Source: Panaeolus papilionaceus | Taxonomy: Eukaryota; Basidiomycota; Agaricomycetes; Agaricales | Direction of reading: 5' to 3' | DNA: 64,000 nt | Assembly: GCA_015501605.1 (NCBI GenBank) | Contig: JADNRZ010000031.1 | Location: 1-64,000, forward strand | Shown here: in pieces, positions 1 to 12,762 of the stretch | Layout of the letters: every line of letters starts with the position of its first letter | How positions within the stretch are numbered: the stretch's first letter is position 1 | Notes under the pieces: generated by a model | Databases searched by the model: none | Seen by the model: the letters and a program-made list of their open reading frames with translations, nothing else | Told to the model about the DNA's origin: nothing | Made by a program: the position numbers and the translations under genes

Positions 1-1586
1 TGGTCGGACATGGGATCATGACCTAGCTGGTTGGTTATACTCTCAGTCTCTGTGTGCTACTGTGGGATCATAGCTCATGATAACTAGCTATAGGATGATC
101 AGCGCAGGTCGCATATGGAACGTACACGTCGTTGACACGATACAGTGCGGAAAGCGACTGAAGTCCGAGGTTATTCAACTGAATTCAAGGGGGAACAGGA
201 ACAGGAAGGACAGATAGATTGGAGGCTGGCATTTCGCGGGAGATTAGATCCACTGAGTAATAGTGCATGTAGAGCAGACGTCGGTTGCGGTGGTTTGAAT
301 TCGTATTAAGGGGGATAAGAGCGTGGTAAGTAAGTAGTCGGTTGATAAGAACGAGAGAGTGTATTCAGAGGCGGGTTATTCGGTTGCCTGTACGCTTGAT
401 TGATGTATTAAATAGACAGTAAGGAGCGGCAAACTTTCGAGTCGTCGTTATAATTACCCAGGTTTCATGAATGACAAGGAGTGTAAGACTTAGGTACTGT
501 AGGTACGTCGACTCCCAGGCTTGAAGGTAAGTGCAGAAGAGAGACAATGCTGCTTGGGATTGCCGACGCAGCGGGAAATACAAGTGGGTCTGGGTCAAGT
601 TGATGTTGTTCATGTTGGGTTGTATGATGAGTGATGGGAGGTGCTAAGTCAGAGTCGAGATAAAGAACAGTCGGACGCGCCTCGTTACGTATTGAAGTCG
701 CGAGCAAGTGGGTGATGAGTGGGTTCGGTTGAGTTGGTTCGTTCGTTCGTTCGTTCGATGCCAGACAGGGCTGGTTATTAATTAATTAAACATTTTTATT
801 TGCTTATGGGATAAAAATAACCAATAATTTAAATAAATTAGAAATTTATAAAATTATTTCAAGATTAAAAGCAAGGACGTGATTGGTGGAGATATTCGGA
901 GTTCATGCGGGGGCCGCGATTTGACTTATCTAGGTTACGGTATGAAATAAAACTCAACAGAACTCGACTCAACGAAGTGAGGTTGCGAGAGAGAGAGAGA
1001 GCGTTATTTATTAATTGGTTAATAGCAAATCAGTTGAAAAATAATACAGGTAAGAAAAGAAAAGAAAGCATGCAGTGGATGGGTGACTGAATTCGGGAAA
1101 CGGACGTGAACGTTTGAACCCTGGGTCCCACCTCAATCTAACTCCAGAATAGAAGTGATGTAAGGAATGTAGATGTAAACGGATGCAACTTAGCTTTGTT
1201 ATTCGCTCCGCTTCTTTCTTTCCTTCATTCATCATCATCCCTTTGCACCACTCTGCTTCCCTTCGCCCTCACTTTGATTTTCTGGATTGGTCTTCATCCC
1301 TTCGTCTCGTCTTCGTTTTTCTGCTTTTTTAATTTTTTTTCGGCCTCGGGTTAGCGACTTGTACTCAATTCAAGCCTACATTCATCTCAACACTCAAGCG
1401 AAGTGGGTATTCGGCTGCTGTTGCTTGAAGACCGCTCTTTTTCTTTCTTGCTTATTTACTCGTCGCTTCTGTCTAGGACGACACCCATCATCATCGTCAC
1501 TGACTCCACGCAACGAGGACCTCTCAACACCACCACCATCGTCCTCACACTTGACTCAACTCAAGTAAACAACGAAGGAATTCGCC

Positions 1587-2305
1587 ATGGCTAATGTATT
1601 CGGAATCGGATGGATAGATGGAATGGGATATACGCAGGCTGGTGGAGCGTCATCATCATCATCATCAACAAGAGGAACAACAGCGGCGGGTATGGCTCCA
1701 TATGCGGCGTCGCCGTCATCATCAACGACGGGAACATCAACACCACCAGGCGGGACAACTACGAGACCGGGAACGGGAACGGGAACGGGGATGGGGATGG
1801 TCCTGATGGTGGGCTCGGGACCGGGGACGGATATCAGTGCCAATGTCAACGCTAGTGGGAGTGATGGAGTCGGTGCGGGAGCGGGTGGTTCTAGCGCAAT
1901 GCTAGCAGAAGGACAGCCTGGACAGCGAGGATCGGCAGAGGGTTTTTTCTCGTTACAAGAGATGGGGATGGCGGCGTATTTTGAAGAGCAGGGGATGGAG
2001 GGAAGGGAGGGTTTGAGGTATCCTGAGGAGGTGTCCCGTCAGCAGCTTCAGCAGCAACAGCAGGGTCAGCAGCAGTGTCAACATCACCAACCCCAACATC
2101 AATGTGACACCCCCCAAAACCAACACCTACAACAGCAACAGCAACAGCAACACCAGCTCTCCCTGCAGTTCCCCTCATTCGTGTACGCCCCCTCTGGTCC
2201 GCCAATGTTGATCCCCGGCGGCGGCGCTGAAGTTGTGCCGCTGAGCAGTGATGCGTGGTGTCGGTGGAATGGATTTCAGCCGTTGAGTTTGGGGTTGGGT
2301 GTTGG
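1587..2305 (+). pseudogene. Truncated extra copy of wc-1 exon 1 (unit 1)
   Basis: This reads MANVFGIGWIDGMGYTQAGG at its start and is nearly the same as exon 1 of the full wc-1 gene at 18,991. It is rich in Ser, Gly and Gln, with a poly-Gln stretch near its end. Indels relative to the full copy are multiples of three, and the splice donor (GTGAGT at 2,306) and its phase (two bases left over) are kept. No LOV/PAS exon follows before the next duplication unit, so it cannot give a photoreceptor. Reading through the donor gives a 240-aa peptide ending at 2,309. It is either a decaying duplicate or a source of a short N-terminal fragment. Confidence 0.75.
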
Positions 2306-4114
2306 GTGAGTTTTTTTTTTCACTTTTGGATGAGGTTTTGGTGTTGGTTTTTCTGTCGTTTTTTACTTTCTTTGTTTGAGTTCACGTTTTCTTTATTTCT
2401 CTCCCATTCTACGTGTTTTTCATCTTTATGTCACCATTCACTCTTTTTCTCTTATCATCCCTCCCTCGCTATCCATCCCCCATCCCCCCCATGTCGTGCA
2501 CCATTCCTGGTGAAGGTTGACCCCACTCCACTCCACGTTGCAGCCTTTTCTTAGCGTGGGTGACGGCATCCTCTCTCTTGTCTCTCTGGCATTCTCATCC
2601 TTGCCCGGCGTTGGTGGTCAAATGCGTACATTCATTATTTGAATGAGACGCGATGGGCATGAATGAGATTGGATGGAGATGTATCCCGTTCTGTGCGTGC
2701 GTTTGACATAATTGATGCGAGGATGAGCTGTGAACGAATGGGGGGATGGATGCGTGTGATTGGATCGCCGAGCGAGCGAATGAGGGAACTGATTTCAATT
2801 GGTGCTTCTTGCTTCTTCCTGTCATCTACGTCTGCATCTGGGGTTTCGTTTCTCTGGTTTTGGCTTATCTTGCGTTTTATATTGCGTCGCGCTCGTTATA
2901 CCGCATCTCGTCTCATCCTATTCACCATCGCTTTCCGGTTGTACCGTCCTGTTTTGTCACCTGCATCTCCATGACTTGATCTTGCCCTTGGGTTGAGCTG
3001 AGTTGAATCGGTGGTGGTAAAAGTGAAGTTTCTGTCTTTTTCTTTTCTTCTTTGTTTCTTTTTTCGTCACCTCGCTTATATTGTCCCGATTCTATCCCGT
3101 TCCAGGATGAGGTCCAGTTTAATTGAGCCTCGTTCGTTGGTCAGGCTCTGCATCCTTCCCTCCTTCGTGCACTCTCTTCTACCTCGCTTTACCCAATTTA
3201 CTGGATTGGACGAACTAGGGTGGTCATCTGGTTAGTACGGCGCATAGTAGGGGCCATTCGCTCCATCCTGTTTTATCTTTTTCCGTTTCGTCCTATTCAA
3301 TTTAGACTATTCCATGAATTGAGTAGAATGGAATTTTGGAGTGGAGTAATTGATCTCTGATGCCTTGCGTTGTCTCGGTGGATTCTGCTCTCCCTCCCTC
3401 CATCTTGACCAGATATTTCTGTTTCGTTTTTATTTCTTGGTTTCATTTTTGGTTGTTATTTTCCTCTGAGCACGGTTATCGGTTTCGCTCATTTCCTCTC
3501 TGTGGTTCTTCCTTGTTTTGCCGCTCTCCCGACGCATACACGCCTCTTTCATTTACCTCAGCCCACCACCCCATTCATCCTATCTATCCCTCTTTGCATC
3601 GCATGCACAGCAGCCATCATGCAATAAAACGCACCCTTCAACTGCGGGGCTCATAAACGCGTGTCATATTGATGCCATACGTTATTGCGTTGACGATAGG
3701 GGGATACGATCCCCCGCGACGTTACAGGAGCGTCGGTGTCAGGGTTTCACGTCAGGGTTTCGGTCGGTGTCGTGTTGGTGACATGCTGAACGTGCGTTGA
3801 CAATGAAAGGAGTGTTGTTATTGTGCGGTGCAGTCAGGGTTTTGTTTGGGATGGCTGATAGTGTATCGTGGCGCCTGCCTCACGCTTCGATTCTGTCCCT
3901 ATGATGTTGAGTTGAGTAGGAAGGAAATGAAAGCGCTGGAGGATTAGATCAGGATGAAGCGGTTGCATGTGGATGATGGCGGTTGTGATGCCTGGTTGAC
4001 GTTAGCGGAGTTGCGATTTTTTCGTTCTTTCTTCGAAGGAGGTGTGGTCCGTCTTCATGGGGGCTCTCCTCCGTCCTCGTTACAAGTTCTCTGGAACAAC
4101 GTTGAGAAGGGTGA

Positions 4115-4813
4115 TTACCTCATGTTGGAATAAATGAGTCTCCTCCAATGTGTATCATCCATATGCTCTATTCTTGAACCTGTTGTCGACGACGTTCTTT
4201 TAGAGGTGATGCTTACCTCCAATTCATCCACCCCAAGGGCAACTTGGAGACCAACCTCCGCAACCAGCTTTGGGCATAAACTATCCATCCCGTCGATCGC
4301 GGGTCTTTCTACTTGTTTTTCTAGCTGATGACTTTTCTTCTCTGAACGACACTTGATTTCCATGATTGTATTTGAACGCACATAAATTCGCGTGATGAGT
4401 GAGTGGGGTGTCTCTTTGTCGTTGTGGCGTGGGTCCTCGAGGAGTAGATGTGCGATATTCTGGGAGAGGGTGGTGCTGGTGGTTTGTGGTTTAGTGCGTG
4501 TGTGGAAGTTTTGGACGACGTCGATGGTCAAAGGCTGTTTGATTGGGATTGCCACCGATGGAGAAGAATGGGTGCTAGAGCGTATTTTGACGTGGGATGT
4601 CCGCGTTGGTTTGATTTTCATTCTTGCTATGTGTCTCGTTCTTGCGCTTTTGCGTGAACCAGGTGGCGCGTCGTTGACAAACCAACTGTACCTCTGATTC
4701 ACCACGTCACTCTCTTTCCGTGGGTGATGAATAGGGGAAAGGGCCCAAAGATTGAATTTCGACTGGACCTCTTTTTTGATGGCAGATTGTGTGGTTGAGA
4801 TGCGATTCGTCAA
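4115..4813 (-). other. Unrecognised open frame in the duplicated block (copy 1)
   Basis: A 232-codon open frame on the minus strand, basic and Ser/Thr-rich. I recognise no domain. The matching frame in unit 2 (9,425-10,138) is similar over its first 170 or so residues, including one 3-nt indel, but is shifted in its last third. Long frames are open on the opposite strand in both copies too, so openness alone is weak evidence for coding. It may be non-coding DNA with few stops. Confidence 0.2.
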
Positions 4814-5282
4814 GGTTTAGTTGGACATTTCTACATGTATTATCTTTGTCCAGTTGAGTATTGAATATATTTCGATTTTTCATATGCGTTTTGTGAGTTT
4901 TGCTTCGATTATTGAGGGCTTTATTTCATTGTCATCGTGCTTGTTGATCCATACTCCTGCACGCGTTGTCTGGTTGAGGTCACTAGAACTAAGTACCTGT
5001 CGAAAGTAGGCGAGGCCGTCGCAGGCTGCATCTAGTTAACACGCCTCGAGATACGCGACCGCTTCGGGGCATCAGCATTCCACAGCGCTGATAGACAGGC
5101 CTTCCAGGCCATGAGTTGGGCACGTTTCAACGCCCTGTTCCCATGCACTGCACTCACTGCACTGCACTCACTGCATTGCCAACCCGTCGCTCATCGTTGT
5201 TGTTCATATCACCACCTACATCTATCATCGCTTCATACCACCATACACTCATAGACCAAGAATACTATCACAATTCTAAGCT

Positions 5283-6444
5283 ATGACGACGCCAACGAGC
5301 AACAACTTGATTATATTGAACGCTCATTTTACACAACACAACTCGACACATGTTTTTGAAAATGGAGGTAAGAAATGACACATGGCAGTGCAGCAAACGT
5401 GCAGTCCGACTGACCACACCATTCTTGCTTTCTCCCCCTCACAACCTCATAGACAATTCCTCTACCAGCGACCAAGACATAGTAGCAGAAAGTATGGCAG
5501 CCCCGAACAGTGGAAAGACAATGATTTTGGGGAGTAAGATTGAGCAGAACTTTTCGACACATCATCATTACGGACCCTATGGTAAGTGTGTGTGCTGATC
5601 ACGGACCACAGTCACTAACTGCTTCTCTTCTCTAGCGATGGAGATACTCGTCCGACACATAGCACGAGGCGCTTCGTACAACTCGGACGAGCGGTGTAAA
5701 AAGCGAACGTTGCTCGATGATTACCAGGCCTTGATGCTGAATGAGCTTGAAGCATTGGCTGCCCGCCCGCTCTCATCGGAGGATGCGGTCCACATCATCT
5801 TCGGGCCAGGAGGAAGAAGCAGGAATTCGAGGATGGCACAAGCGTTATGCGAGCGTTTGGCGAAGAAGGACCTCTTAGCGGCCAACTTTTTCTTTGAACG
5901 CGGCCATCCGGACTTCGGTCGACAAGGACCTCTCATCTCGACGATGGCATATCAACTGTGCCAGACAATTCAAGCCACTCGTAGTCATATAGAACTTGCC
6001 GTTTATAACGACCCAGCGTTCGAGTCCAACCTCGCAGGCCAGCTGAATCAATTAATCGTTCAGCCGCTAAAGAAAATCCGACTCGAGGGCGGTCTGTCGG
6101 AGCGCACTTTCGTCATTGTCATCGATGGACTGGACCAGTGTGAGGATCGTGATGCGCAGGCGTACATCCTCCGCACTTTCGCGGAGGCATTTCACACTGC
6201 GAAGTTGCCGGTGCGGTTGTTAGTTTTCAGCCGCACCGATCCATACCTCATGGGCGTTGTGGCAGGGATGGATGTTGTTGGTAGTTGCTTAGTTGGTAGT
6301 GGACTTGTGCAGAATATCCCGATCTGTCATCGCACTGCCACTATCATTAATTATGATGTATTTTTTTTTTCCCCCAAATGGCGATCACGATCGAGCACCC
6401 GATATCAGGGACGGATCAATGGATCGGAGACCGGATGTCTCTGA
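5283..6444 (+). pseudogene. NACHT-type P-loop NTPase, 5' part, Walker A lost (copy 1)
   Basis: The model has exons 5283-5367, 5453-5581 and 5636-6444, which join in phase to 340 aa. The N-terminus resembles the Asn-rich leaders of agaric NACHT proteins (residues 1-28, LNAHFTQHNSTHVFENG). The Walker A position reads GPGGRSRNSRMAQ, so the GKS/T lysine motif present in copy 2 is gone. Walker B is intact as VIVIDGLDQCED, followed by LLVFSRTDPYL. Similarity to copy 2 stops after HRTAT near 6,345, and the remaining codons to the stop are unrelated. STAND-type NTPases normally continue into helical and repeat domains, which are missing. Most likely a dead, truncated duplicate. Confidence 0.75.
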
Positions 6445-6626
6445 TCCATTCTATCTTTTCTATCTCTCTATCTAACGGACAGTAACTCCTCCACTTCCCT
6501 CTGGACACCTCAGTTCATTATAGCACCTTGTGCATTTTTGCGCGTCAAGATTTCGTGGAAGGGCTCTTCCTTGTACTCTATCCTATTTTACCTCTACTTA
6601 GCACCCACGCTGCCTGCAGTATCTCC
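6346..6626. other. Junction spacer between duplication units 1 and 2
   Basis: This stretch has a T/C homopolymer run and no gene. It joins the point where the NACHT copies stop matching to the start of the next wc-1-derived unit. The corresponding junction of units 2 and 3 is occupied by a transposon instead. Confidence 0.5.
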
Positions 6627-7624
6627 GATTCAGCTTAATTCAAGGGGGTACAGGAACAGATAGATTCGATGCTGGCGTTCGCGCGAGATTAGATCCACTC
6701 ATAATAAGTAATAGTGAATGCAGGACGGCGCGTGGTTTGAATTTTCATGATAAGGGAAAGATAAGAGTGTGGTAAGTAAGTAAGAGTCGGCTGGAAGAAC
6801 GAGGGAAGCAGAGGCGGGTTATTCGGTTGCCTGTACACTTGATTGATGCATTAAATATACAGTAAGGAGCGGCGAACTTTCGAGTGGTCGTTATAATTAT
6901 CCAAGCTTCATGAATGACAAGGAGTGTAAGACTTAGGTACTTTAGGTACGTCAACTCCCAGGCTTGAAGGTAAGTTCTTAAAAGAGAGATAATTCTGTTA
7001 TGGGATTACCGACGCGGCGGGAAACACAAGTGGGTCTGGGAGGGCGTCAGTGCGGTTTCAAATTGGTGTTATTCGTGTGTTGGGTTGTATGATGAGTGAT
7101 GGGAGGTGCTAAGTCAACGTTGAGAGATAAAGCTAATGATGATCATGAGTCGGATGCGCTGCGGTACGTATTGGCGTGCGCGAGTGAGTGAATGCGATTG
7201 AGTGGTTCGTTCGTTCGTTCGACTCTTGAGAGGGCTGGGGGGATTAATTAAACGATATACATAATTTCGTTTAATGGATAAAAATTAATAAATAAAATAA
7301 TTTTAGGATCGAAAGCAGGAACATATGCATGATTGGTGTTTAGCCCTTCGTCTAGTCTTCGTCGTTCTTCTTTTTTTAATTTTAATTTTTCAGCGTCGTC
7401 GGGTAGCGACTTGTACTCAGCCCAAGCATGAGTTCATCTCGACGTTCAATTTATCTCAAGTGAAGTGGGGTTTTGGATGTTGTATTAAGAGGTTCATTTT
7501 TTCTTTCCTACTTATTTACTCGTCGCTTCATTGTAGGGCTTGTCACTTACTCCATGCAGCGAGCACACTCATCATCGCCATCGTGCTCACACTTTCACTC
7601 AACTAAGCGATAAAGAATTCCACC

Positions 7625-7822
7625 ATGACGAATGTATTCGGAATCGGATGGATAGATGGAACGGGATATAGTTGTAGAAGTAATGCACAGGGGGGTGGAG
7701 CGGGACCATCATCTTTAAGACCGACCACAACAGCAACAGTAGGCCAGATATGGGTACGGCTCCATATGCGGCCTCGCCTTGATCATCAAGGACGACAACA
7801 TCAACAACGAAAGCGAAAGTGA
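7625..7822 (+). pseudogene. Decayed wc-1 exon 1 fragment (unit 2)
   Basis: The first codons, MTNVFGIGWIDGTGY, match wc-1 exon 1. The frame is then shifted, and most of the Ser/Gly/Gln-rich sequence is deleted: DNA after about 7,890 matches sequence downstream of exon 1 in the other units (the motif GATACTGTTGGGAGGAT at 20,070). The frame ends after 65 codons. The splice donor region is lost, so this copy cannot be functional. Confidence 0.8.
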
Positions 7823-9424
7823 GGGAAACGGGAATGGGGTAGCTGTTGGATTTGGGACCAACAAGGGGGGCGGGTATCTGGGTGAGATGGGGGTATGGAT
7901 ACTGTTGGGAGGATCAATGCAATGAATGAGTGGATTGAATTGATGCGAGGATGTGGACGGACGTGATGGACACATGCGTGGGATTGAATGAGACCGAATG
8001 CGGGATTTAATTTCAAGTTGTTGCTTCTTGCTTCTTGCTGTCATCTATGTACTTAGGTCTGCATCTGATGTTGTTCTTTTTATCTTGGGTTTCGCTTTTA
8101 TCTTGCGTCTCGTTCATTATACTGCATCTCGTCTCATCCTATTCATCACTGCTTTCGGGGTGTGCCATCCTGTTTTGTCACCTGCATCTTTATGACTGGA
8201 TCTTACCCTTGGGTTGAGTTGAGTTGAATCTGTGGTGGTAAAAGTGAGGTTTCTGTCTTTTTCTTCTCTTCTTCGTTTCATTAGTTTTCTTCTATATCTT
8301 TCATTTTTCGCATTTTTCTCCTTATGTCAATCTTGGGCTCGCACTTGCCTGAGGATGACAAGATTAGGAGTGTAACCCGTGCGTGCATGTGTGCATGCGT
8401 GTCAATGTCTCACCTCGCTTATATTGTGCGCATTCTATCCCGTTCCGAGCCAGGATAAGGTTAAGTTTAAGTGCGCCTCGCTGGTTTATTAGGCTCTTCA
8501 TCTTTCCCTCCTTTGTGCACCCCTTCTCCATCACTTTACCCAACTTGACTAGGTTGAACGAACCAGAGTTGTCATCTGGATAGTACTGCGTCCAGCAGTG
8601 GTGATTCGCTCTATCCTGTTTTATCCTTTTCTGTTTCGTCCTATTCAATTCAGACTCTATTCCATGAATTGAGTAGAGTGGAGTACTGAATTGCGTTGTC
8701 TCGTTCAGTGGATTGTGCTCTCCCTCCCTCCATCTTTACCAGACATTTCTGTTTCGTTTTTATTTCTTGGTTTCATATTTGGTTGGAGTGTTTTCCTCTG
8801 AGGATGCTTATCGGCTTCGCTCATTTTCTCTCCGGTTCTTCCTGCTCCCCCAACGCATACACACTTCTTCATTTACCTCACCGCATCACCCCGTTCATCC
8901 TATCTATCCCTCGTAACATCGCATGCACGGCAGCCACTCTGCAATATAAACGTTCCCTCCAGTTGCGGGGCTCATAAACGCGTGTCATATTGAAGTCATA
9001 CTTCATTGCGTTGACGTTAGGGGGGTACGATCCCCCGCGACATTGCAGGAGTGTCGGCGTCAGGGTTTCATGTCAGGGTTTTGGTTGGTGCTCGTGCTGA
9101 ACGTGCGTTGACAATGACAGGAGTGTGGTTATTGTGCGTTGCATTCAGGGTTTTGTTTGGGATGCAACGATGGCTGACGGTGTATCGTGGCACCTGCCTT
9201 CCACTTTGATTCTGTCGTTATGATGTTGAATTGAGTTGGAAGAAAACGACAGCACTGGAGGATTAGATAAGAATGAGGCGGGTCCGTCGGGACGCCTGGG
9301 TTGATGTTAGAGGGGTTGGTATTTTTTCGTTCTTTCTTTGAAGGAGGTGTGGTCCGTCTTCCTGGGGGCTCTCCTCCGTGCTCGTTACAAGTTCTCTGGA
9401 ACAACGTTGAGAAGGATGATTACC

Positions 9425-10138
9425 TCATGTTGGGAGAAATGAGTATCCTCCAATGTGTATCATCCATATGCTGTCTTCCTGAACCTGTTGTCGATGACGT
9501 TCTTTTAGAGGTGGTGCTTGTCCCCAATTCATCCGCCCCAAGGGCAACTTGGAGACCAACCTCCGCAACCAGCTCAGGGTATAAACTGTCCATTCAATCG
9601 ATCGCGGGTTTTCTACTTGTTTTTCTAGCTGATGATTTTTCTTCTGTGAACAACACATGATTTCTATGATTGTAGTTGAACGCACATAAATTCGAGTGAC
9701 GCGTGAGTGGGGTGTCTCTTTATCGTTGTGGCATGGGTGCTCGAGGTGTAGAAGTGCGATATTCTGGGAGAGGGTGTTGCCGGTGGTTTGTGGTTTAGTG
9801 CGTGGGTGCAAGTTTTGGACGACGTCGATGGTCGAAGGTTGTTTGATTGCGATTGCCACCGATGGAGAAGGATGGGTGCTGGAGCCTATTTTGACGTGGG
9901 ATGTCCGCGTTGGTTTGATTTTCATTCTTGTTAGGTGTCTCGTTCTTGTGCTTTTGCGTGGACCATCCTGTGGCGCGTCATTGACAAACCAACCGTACCT
10001 CTGATTCACTGCGTCACTCTTTTTCCGTGGGTGATGCATCGGGGAAAGGGTCCGAAGATTGAATTTCGACTGGACCTCTTTTTTAATGGCAGATTGTGTG
10101 AGATGCGATTCGTCGAGGTTTAGTTGGACTTTCTGCAA
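9425..10138 (-). other. Unrecognised open frame in the duplicated block (copy 2)
   Basis: This is the counterpart of the frame at 4,115-4,813. It is 237 codons long, Ser/Thr- and Arg-rich, with no domain that I recognise. The C-terminal third is in a different frame from copy 1, so the two peptides are not conserved throughout. It is listed because it fills the space between the wc-1-derived part and the NACHT gene. Confidence 0.2.
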
Positions 10139-10696
10139 GTTTTTATTTTACAGTTGAGTGTTGAAAATATTTTGATTTTTCATATGCGTTTTGTGAGTTT
10201 GCTGCGATTATTGAGGACTTTATTTCATTGTCATCATGCTTGTTGATCGATACCCCTGCACGCGTTGTCTAGTTGAGGTCAGCAGAACTAAGTACCTGCC
10301 GAAAGTAGGCGAGACCGTCGTGGGCTGCATCTGGTCCAAACATCGCAAGCAGATATAGAGCCAGTGCAAAAACAAGAAGACTATGAACGTCAAGTATAAC
10401 CAAGAGTATTGGATTCAGTTTAGACCAGTGTTATAACGGCTTCACGAAATAAACATGCCTCGAGATACGCACCCGCTTCGAGACACGAACATTCCATAGC
10501 GCTGATAGACAGGCCTTCCAGGCCACGAGTTGGGCATGTTTCAACACCCTGTTCCCATGCACTGCACTCACTGCATTGCACTCACTGCATTGCCAACCCG
10601 TCGCTCATCGTTGTTGTTCATATCACCACCTACATCTATCATCGCTACATACCACCATACACTCGTAGACCAAGAATACTATCACAATTCTAAGCT

Positions 10697-11918
10697 ATGA
10701 CGACGCCAACGAGCACCAACTTGATTATATTGAACGCTCACTTTACACAACACAACTCAATACATGTTTTTGAAAATGGAGGTAAGGCATGACACATGGC
10801 GGTGCAGCAAAGGCGCAGTCCGACTGACCACACCATTCTTGCTTTCTCCCCCTCACGACCTCATAGACGATTCCTCCACCAGCGACCAAGACATAGTAGG
10901 AGAAAGTATGGCAGCTCTGATCAACGGAAAGGGAATGATTTCGGGGTCTCGGATTGAGCAGAACCTTTCGACACATCATCATTACGGACCCTATGGTAAG
11001 TGTGTGTGCTGATCACGGACCACAGTCACTAACTGCTTCTCTCCTTTAGCGATGGAGATACTTGTCCGACACATGGCACGAGGCGCTTCGTACGACTCGG
11101 ACGAGCAGTGCAACGAGCCAAGGTTGCCTGATAAGGCGCAAGACTTGATGGTGGAGAACCTCGTGGCGTGGGCTTCCGGCCCTCTCCCATCGCAAAACGC
11201 AATCAAATTCGTCTTTGGGCCACGGGGAAGCGGCAAGTCGACAATGGCAAGGGCGTTATGTAGACGCTTGGCAAAAAAGGAACTCTCAGCAGTCCCCTTG
11301 AATTTCTTCTTCAAGCAACAACACCCGGACCTAGGCCGACGAGGACTTCTCATCTCGACGATTGCCTATCAACTCTGGAAAACAATGCCAGCCATTCGCG
11401 ACAATTTGGAGCTCGCCATTCGAAATGACCCAGCATTTATTCGCTTCAACCTCGAAACGCAGCTCGATCAGCTCATCATTCAACCACTTTTGAAACTCAA
11501 AGTCGAACACAAACTCCCAGAAGAGCCAGTGGTGATTGTACTGGACGGTCTAGACCAATGCGACGATAAAGCCGTGCAAACATACATCCTGTGCACTTTC
11601 GCGGAGGCATTTCACACCGCAGAGTTGCCCGTGCGGTTGTTAGTGTTCAGCCGCGCCGTTCCATACCTCATGGACGTTGTGGCAGGGATGGATGGTGTTG
11701 GTAGTTGCTTAGTCGGTAGTGGAATTGTGCAGAATATCCCGATCTGGCATCGCACTGCCACTTGTTTTCCATATGGCGTAACCGTGCTGGTTACTTTTTT
11801 TTTTATCCCCCCACCTTCCCATTCTGAGGGTACCAGAATTAAACACGTGGTTGTTTTCGGCTCCTGCTCGGAACCCATCACGACCCCCTTGGTGCAAGTC
11901 ACACGGCCCATTTTTTGA
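10697..11918 (+). CDS. NACHT-type P-loop NTPase, truncated, Walker A intact (copy 2)
   Basis: The exons 10697-10781, 10867-10995 and 11050-11918 join in phase to 360 aa. Introns are 85 and 54 bp, at the same places as in copy 1. The protein shows a short leader, Walker A as GPRGSGKSTMARAL, Walker B as VIVLDGLDQCDD and a LLVFSRAVPYL segment. This is the architecture of NACHT/STAND NTPases, which act as ligand-gated switches, in fungi often linked to non-self recognition. Homology ends after WHRTAT near 11,762; the last 50 or so codons run into unrelated DNA, and a transposon starts 41 bp after the stop. The sensor and repeat domains are absent. It is either a truncated remnant or a short NTPase-only protein. 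Confidence 0.6.
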
Positions 11919-11959
11919 CGCCTACCGCGCTAATTTTATCTTTTGCTCTTCCGACTTGT

Positions 11960-12233
11960 ACGGTGTTCCGGAGACGCCAGGTTAACTCGACATTTCGCTT
12001 TGGCACCCGAACTTGTTCGGTTCCTCGTCGGCTCCCGTGCTACATCATGTACCTCCCTCTCACGCCCCTATCATTAATCATCCTGTCGATAAGTGCACAT
12101 TCTACACAATCAGAACCCATACCAGTAGGCAATATAAGGTTCTATACACTCTAAAAGGGTGTTTATTACCTATTAAAATCTTATTTAAACCAATTTCTAG
12201 TGGAAAAGCTTCAAAAATCAAGCATAAGATTAT
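11960..12233 (+). repeat. Left terminal inverted repeat of outer element
   Basis: It pairs with 17,138-17,411. It begins 41 bp after the stop codon of the truncated NACHT copy 2. Confidence 0.8.
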
Positions 12234-12487
12234 TTTAGTGTGAACTGAAAGATCTCCCTCGGACTACTTAGTACTTACGATTATGACAAACTAAGATTTT
12301 TGAAAAAAAACTCTAAAAATACTACGAGGAAGCAAGTAAAATGTAAGATAAACAAAGGGAGAACAGTATTATACGAGAGGGAACATAAGACAGGATATGA
12401 ATTATGAGATTTAAGTTTGAGGAAGAATAAAAGATGATACAACAGAAATGAAATAAAATCCGAACCGTTGTCATGTATCACCCTTGT

Positions 12488-12762
12488 ACGGTGTTCGAGA
12501 GACGCCAGGTTAAGTCGACATTTCGCTTTGGCTCCCGAACTTCTTCGGTTCCTCATCGGCTCCCATGGTCCCTCATGTACCTCCCTCTCACGCCCCTATC
12601 CTTAATCATCGCGTCAATAAATACATGTTCTGCACTACCAGAACCCATGCCAGTAGCCAATATGAGGCTCTATACATTCTAAATAGGTGTCTGTGACCGA
12701 TGGGAACCTTATTTAGATCATATTTTCAGCCGAAAAGCCCCAAAAATTAAGCATAGGATCAT
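12488..12762 (+). repeat. Left terminal inverted repeat of inner element
   Basis: It pairs with 15,002-15,276. It has the same overall layout as the outer repeat (11,960-12,233), with many substitutions between them. Confidence 0.85.

Larger units (their letters stand above)
1..6345 (+). repeat. Segmental duplication unit 1 (wc-1 front end plus NACHT 5' half)
   Basis: The left part, up to roughly 3,890-4,000, repeats the promoter, exon 1 and intron 1 of the complete wc-1 gene at 17,475-21,260. Shared landmarks include the start at position 11, a TTCG microsatellite near 740, an AT-rich block near 780-880, exon 1 and scattered blocks of intron 1. From about 4,000 on it matches only unit 2: a block of unknown function, then a truncated NACHT NTPase gene. 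The copies diverge right after the NACHT motif QNIPI-x-HRTAT near 6,345. The unit may start before the window. Confidence 0.85.
6627..11762 (+). repeat. Segmental duplication unit 2
   Basis: This is the second copy of the arrangement in unit 1. It begins at a point matching about position 170 of unit 1, so about 160 bp of the wc-1-like upstream region is missing. The exon 1 part carries a large internal deletion (7,820-7,890). The shared unknown block and the NACHT 5' half follow in the same order. An insert of about 110 bp (10,335-10,450) lies between the unknown block and the NACHT gene and is absent from unit 1. Confidence 0.85.

Noticed and set aside
1587..6444. A chimeric protein made by splicing wc-1 exon 1 to the NACHT exons
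   Set aside because: The wc-1 donor leaves two bases, while the NACHT exon 2 and 3 acceptors expect one, so the fusion would be out of frame.
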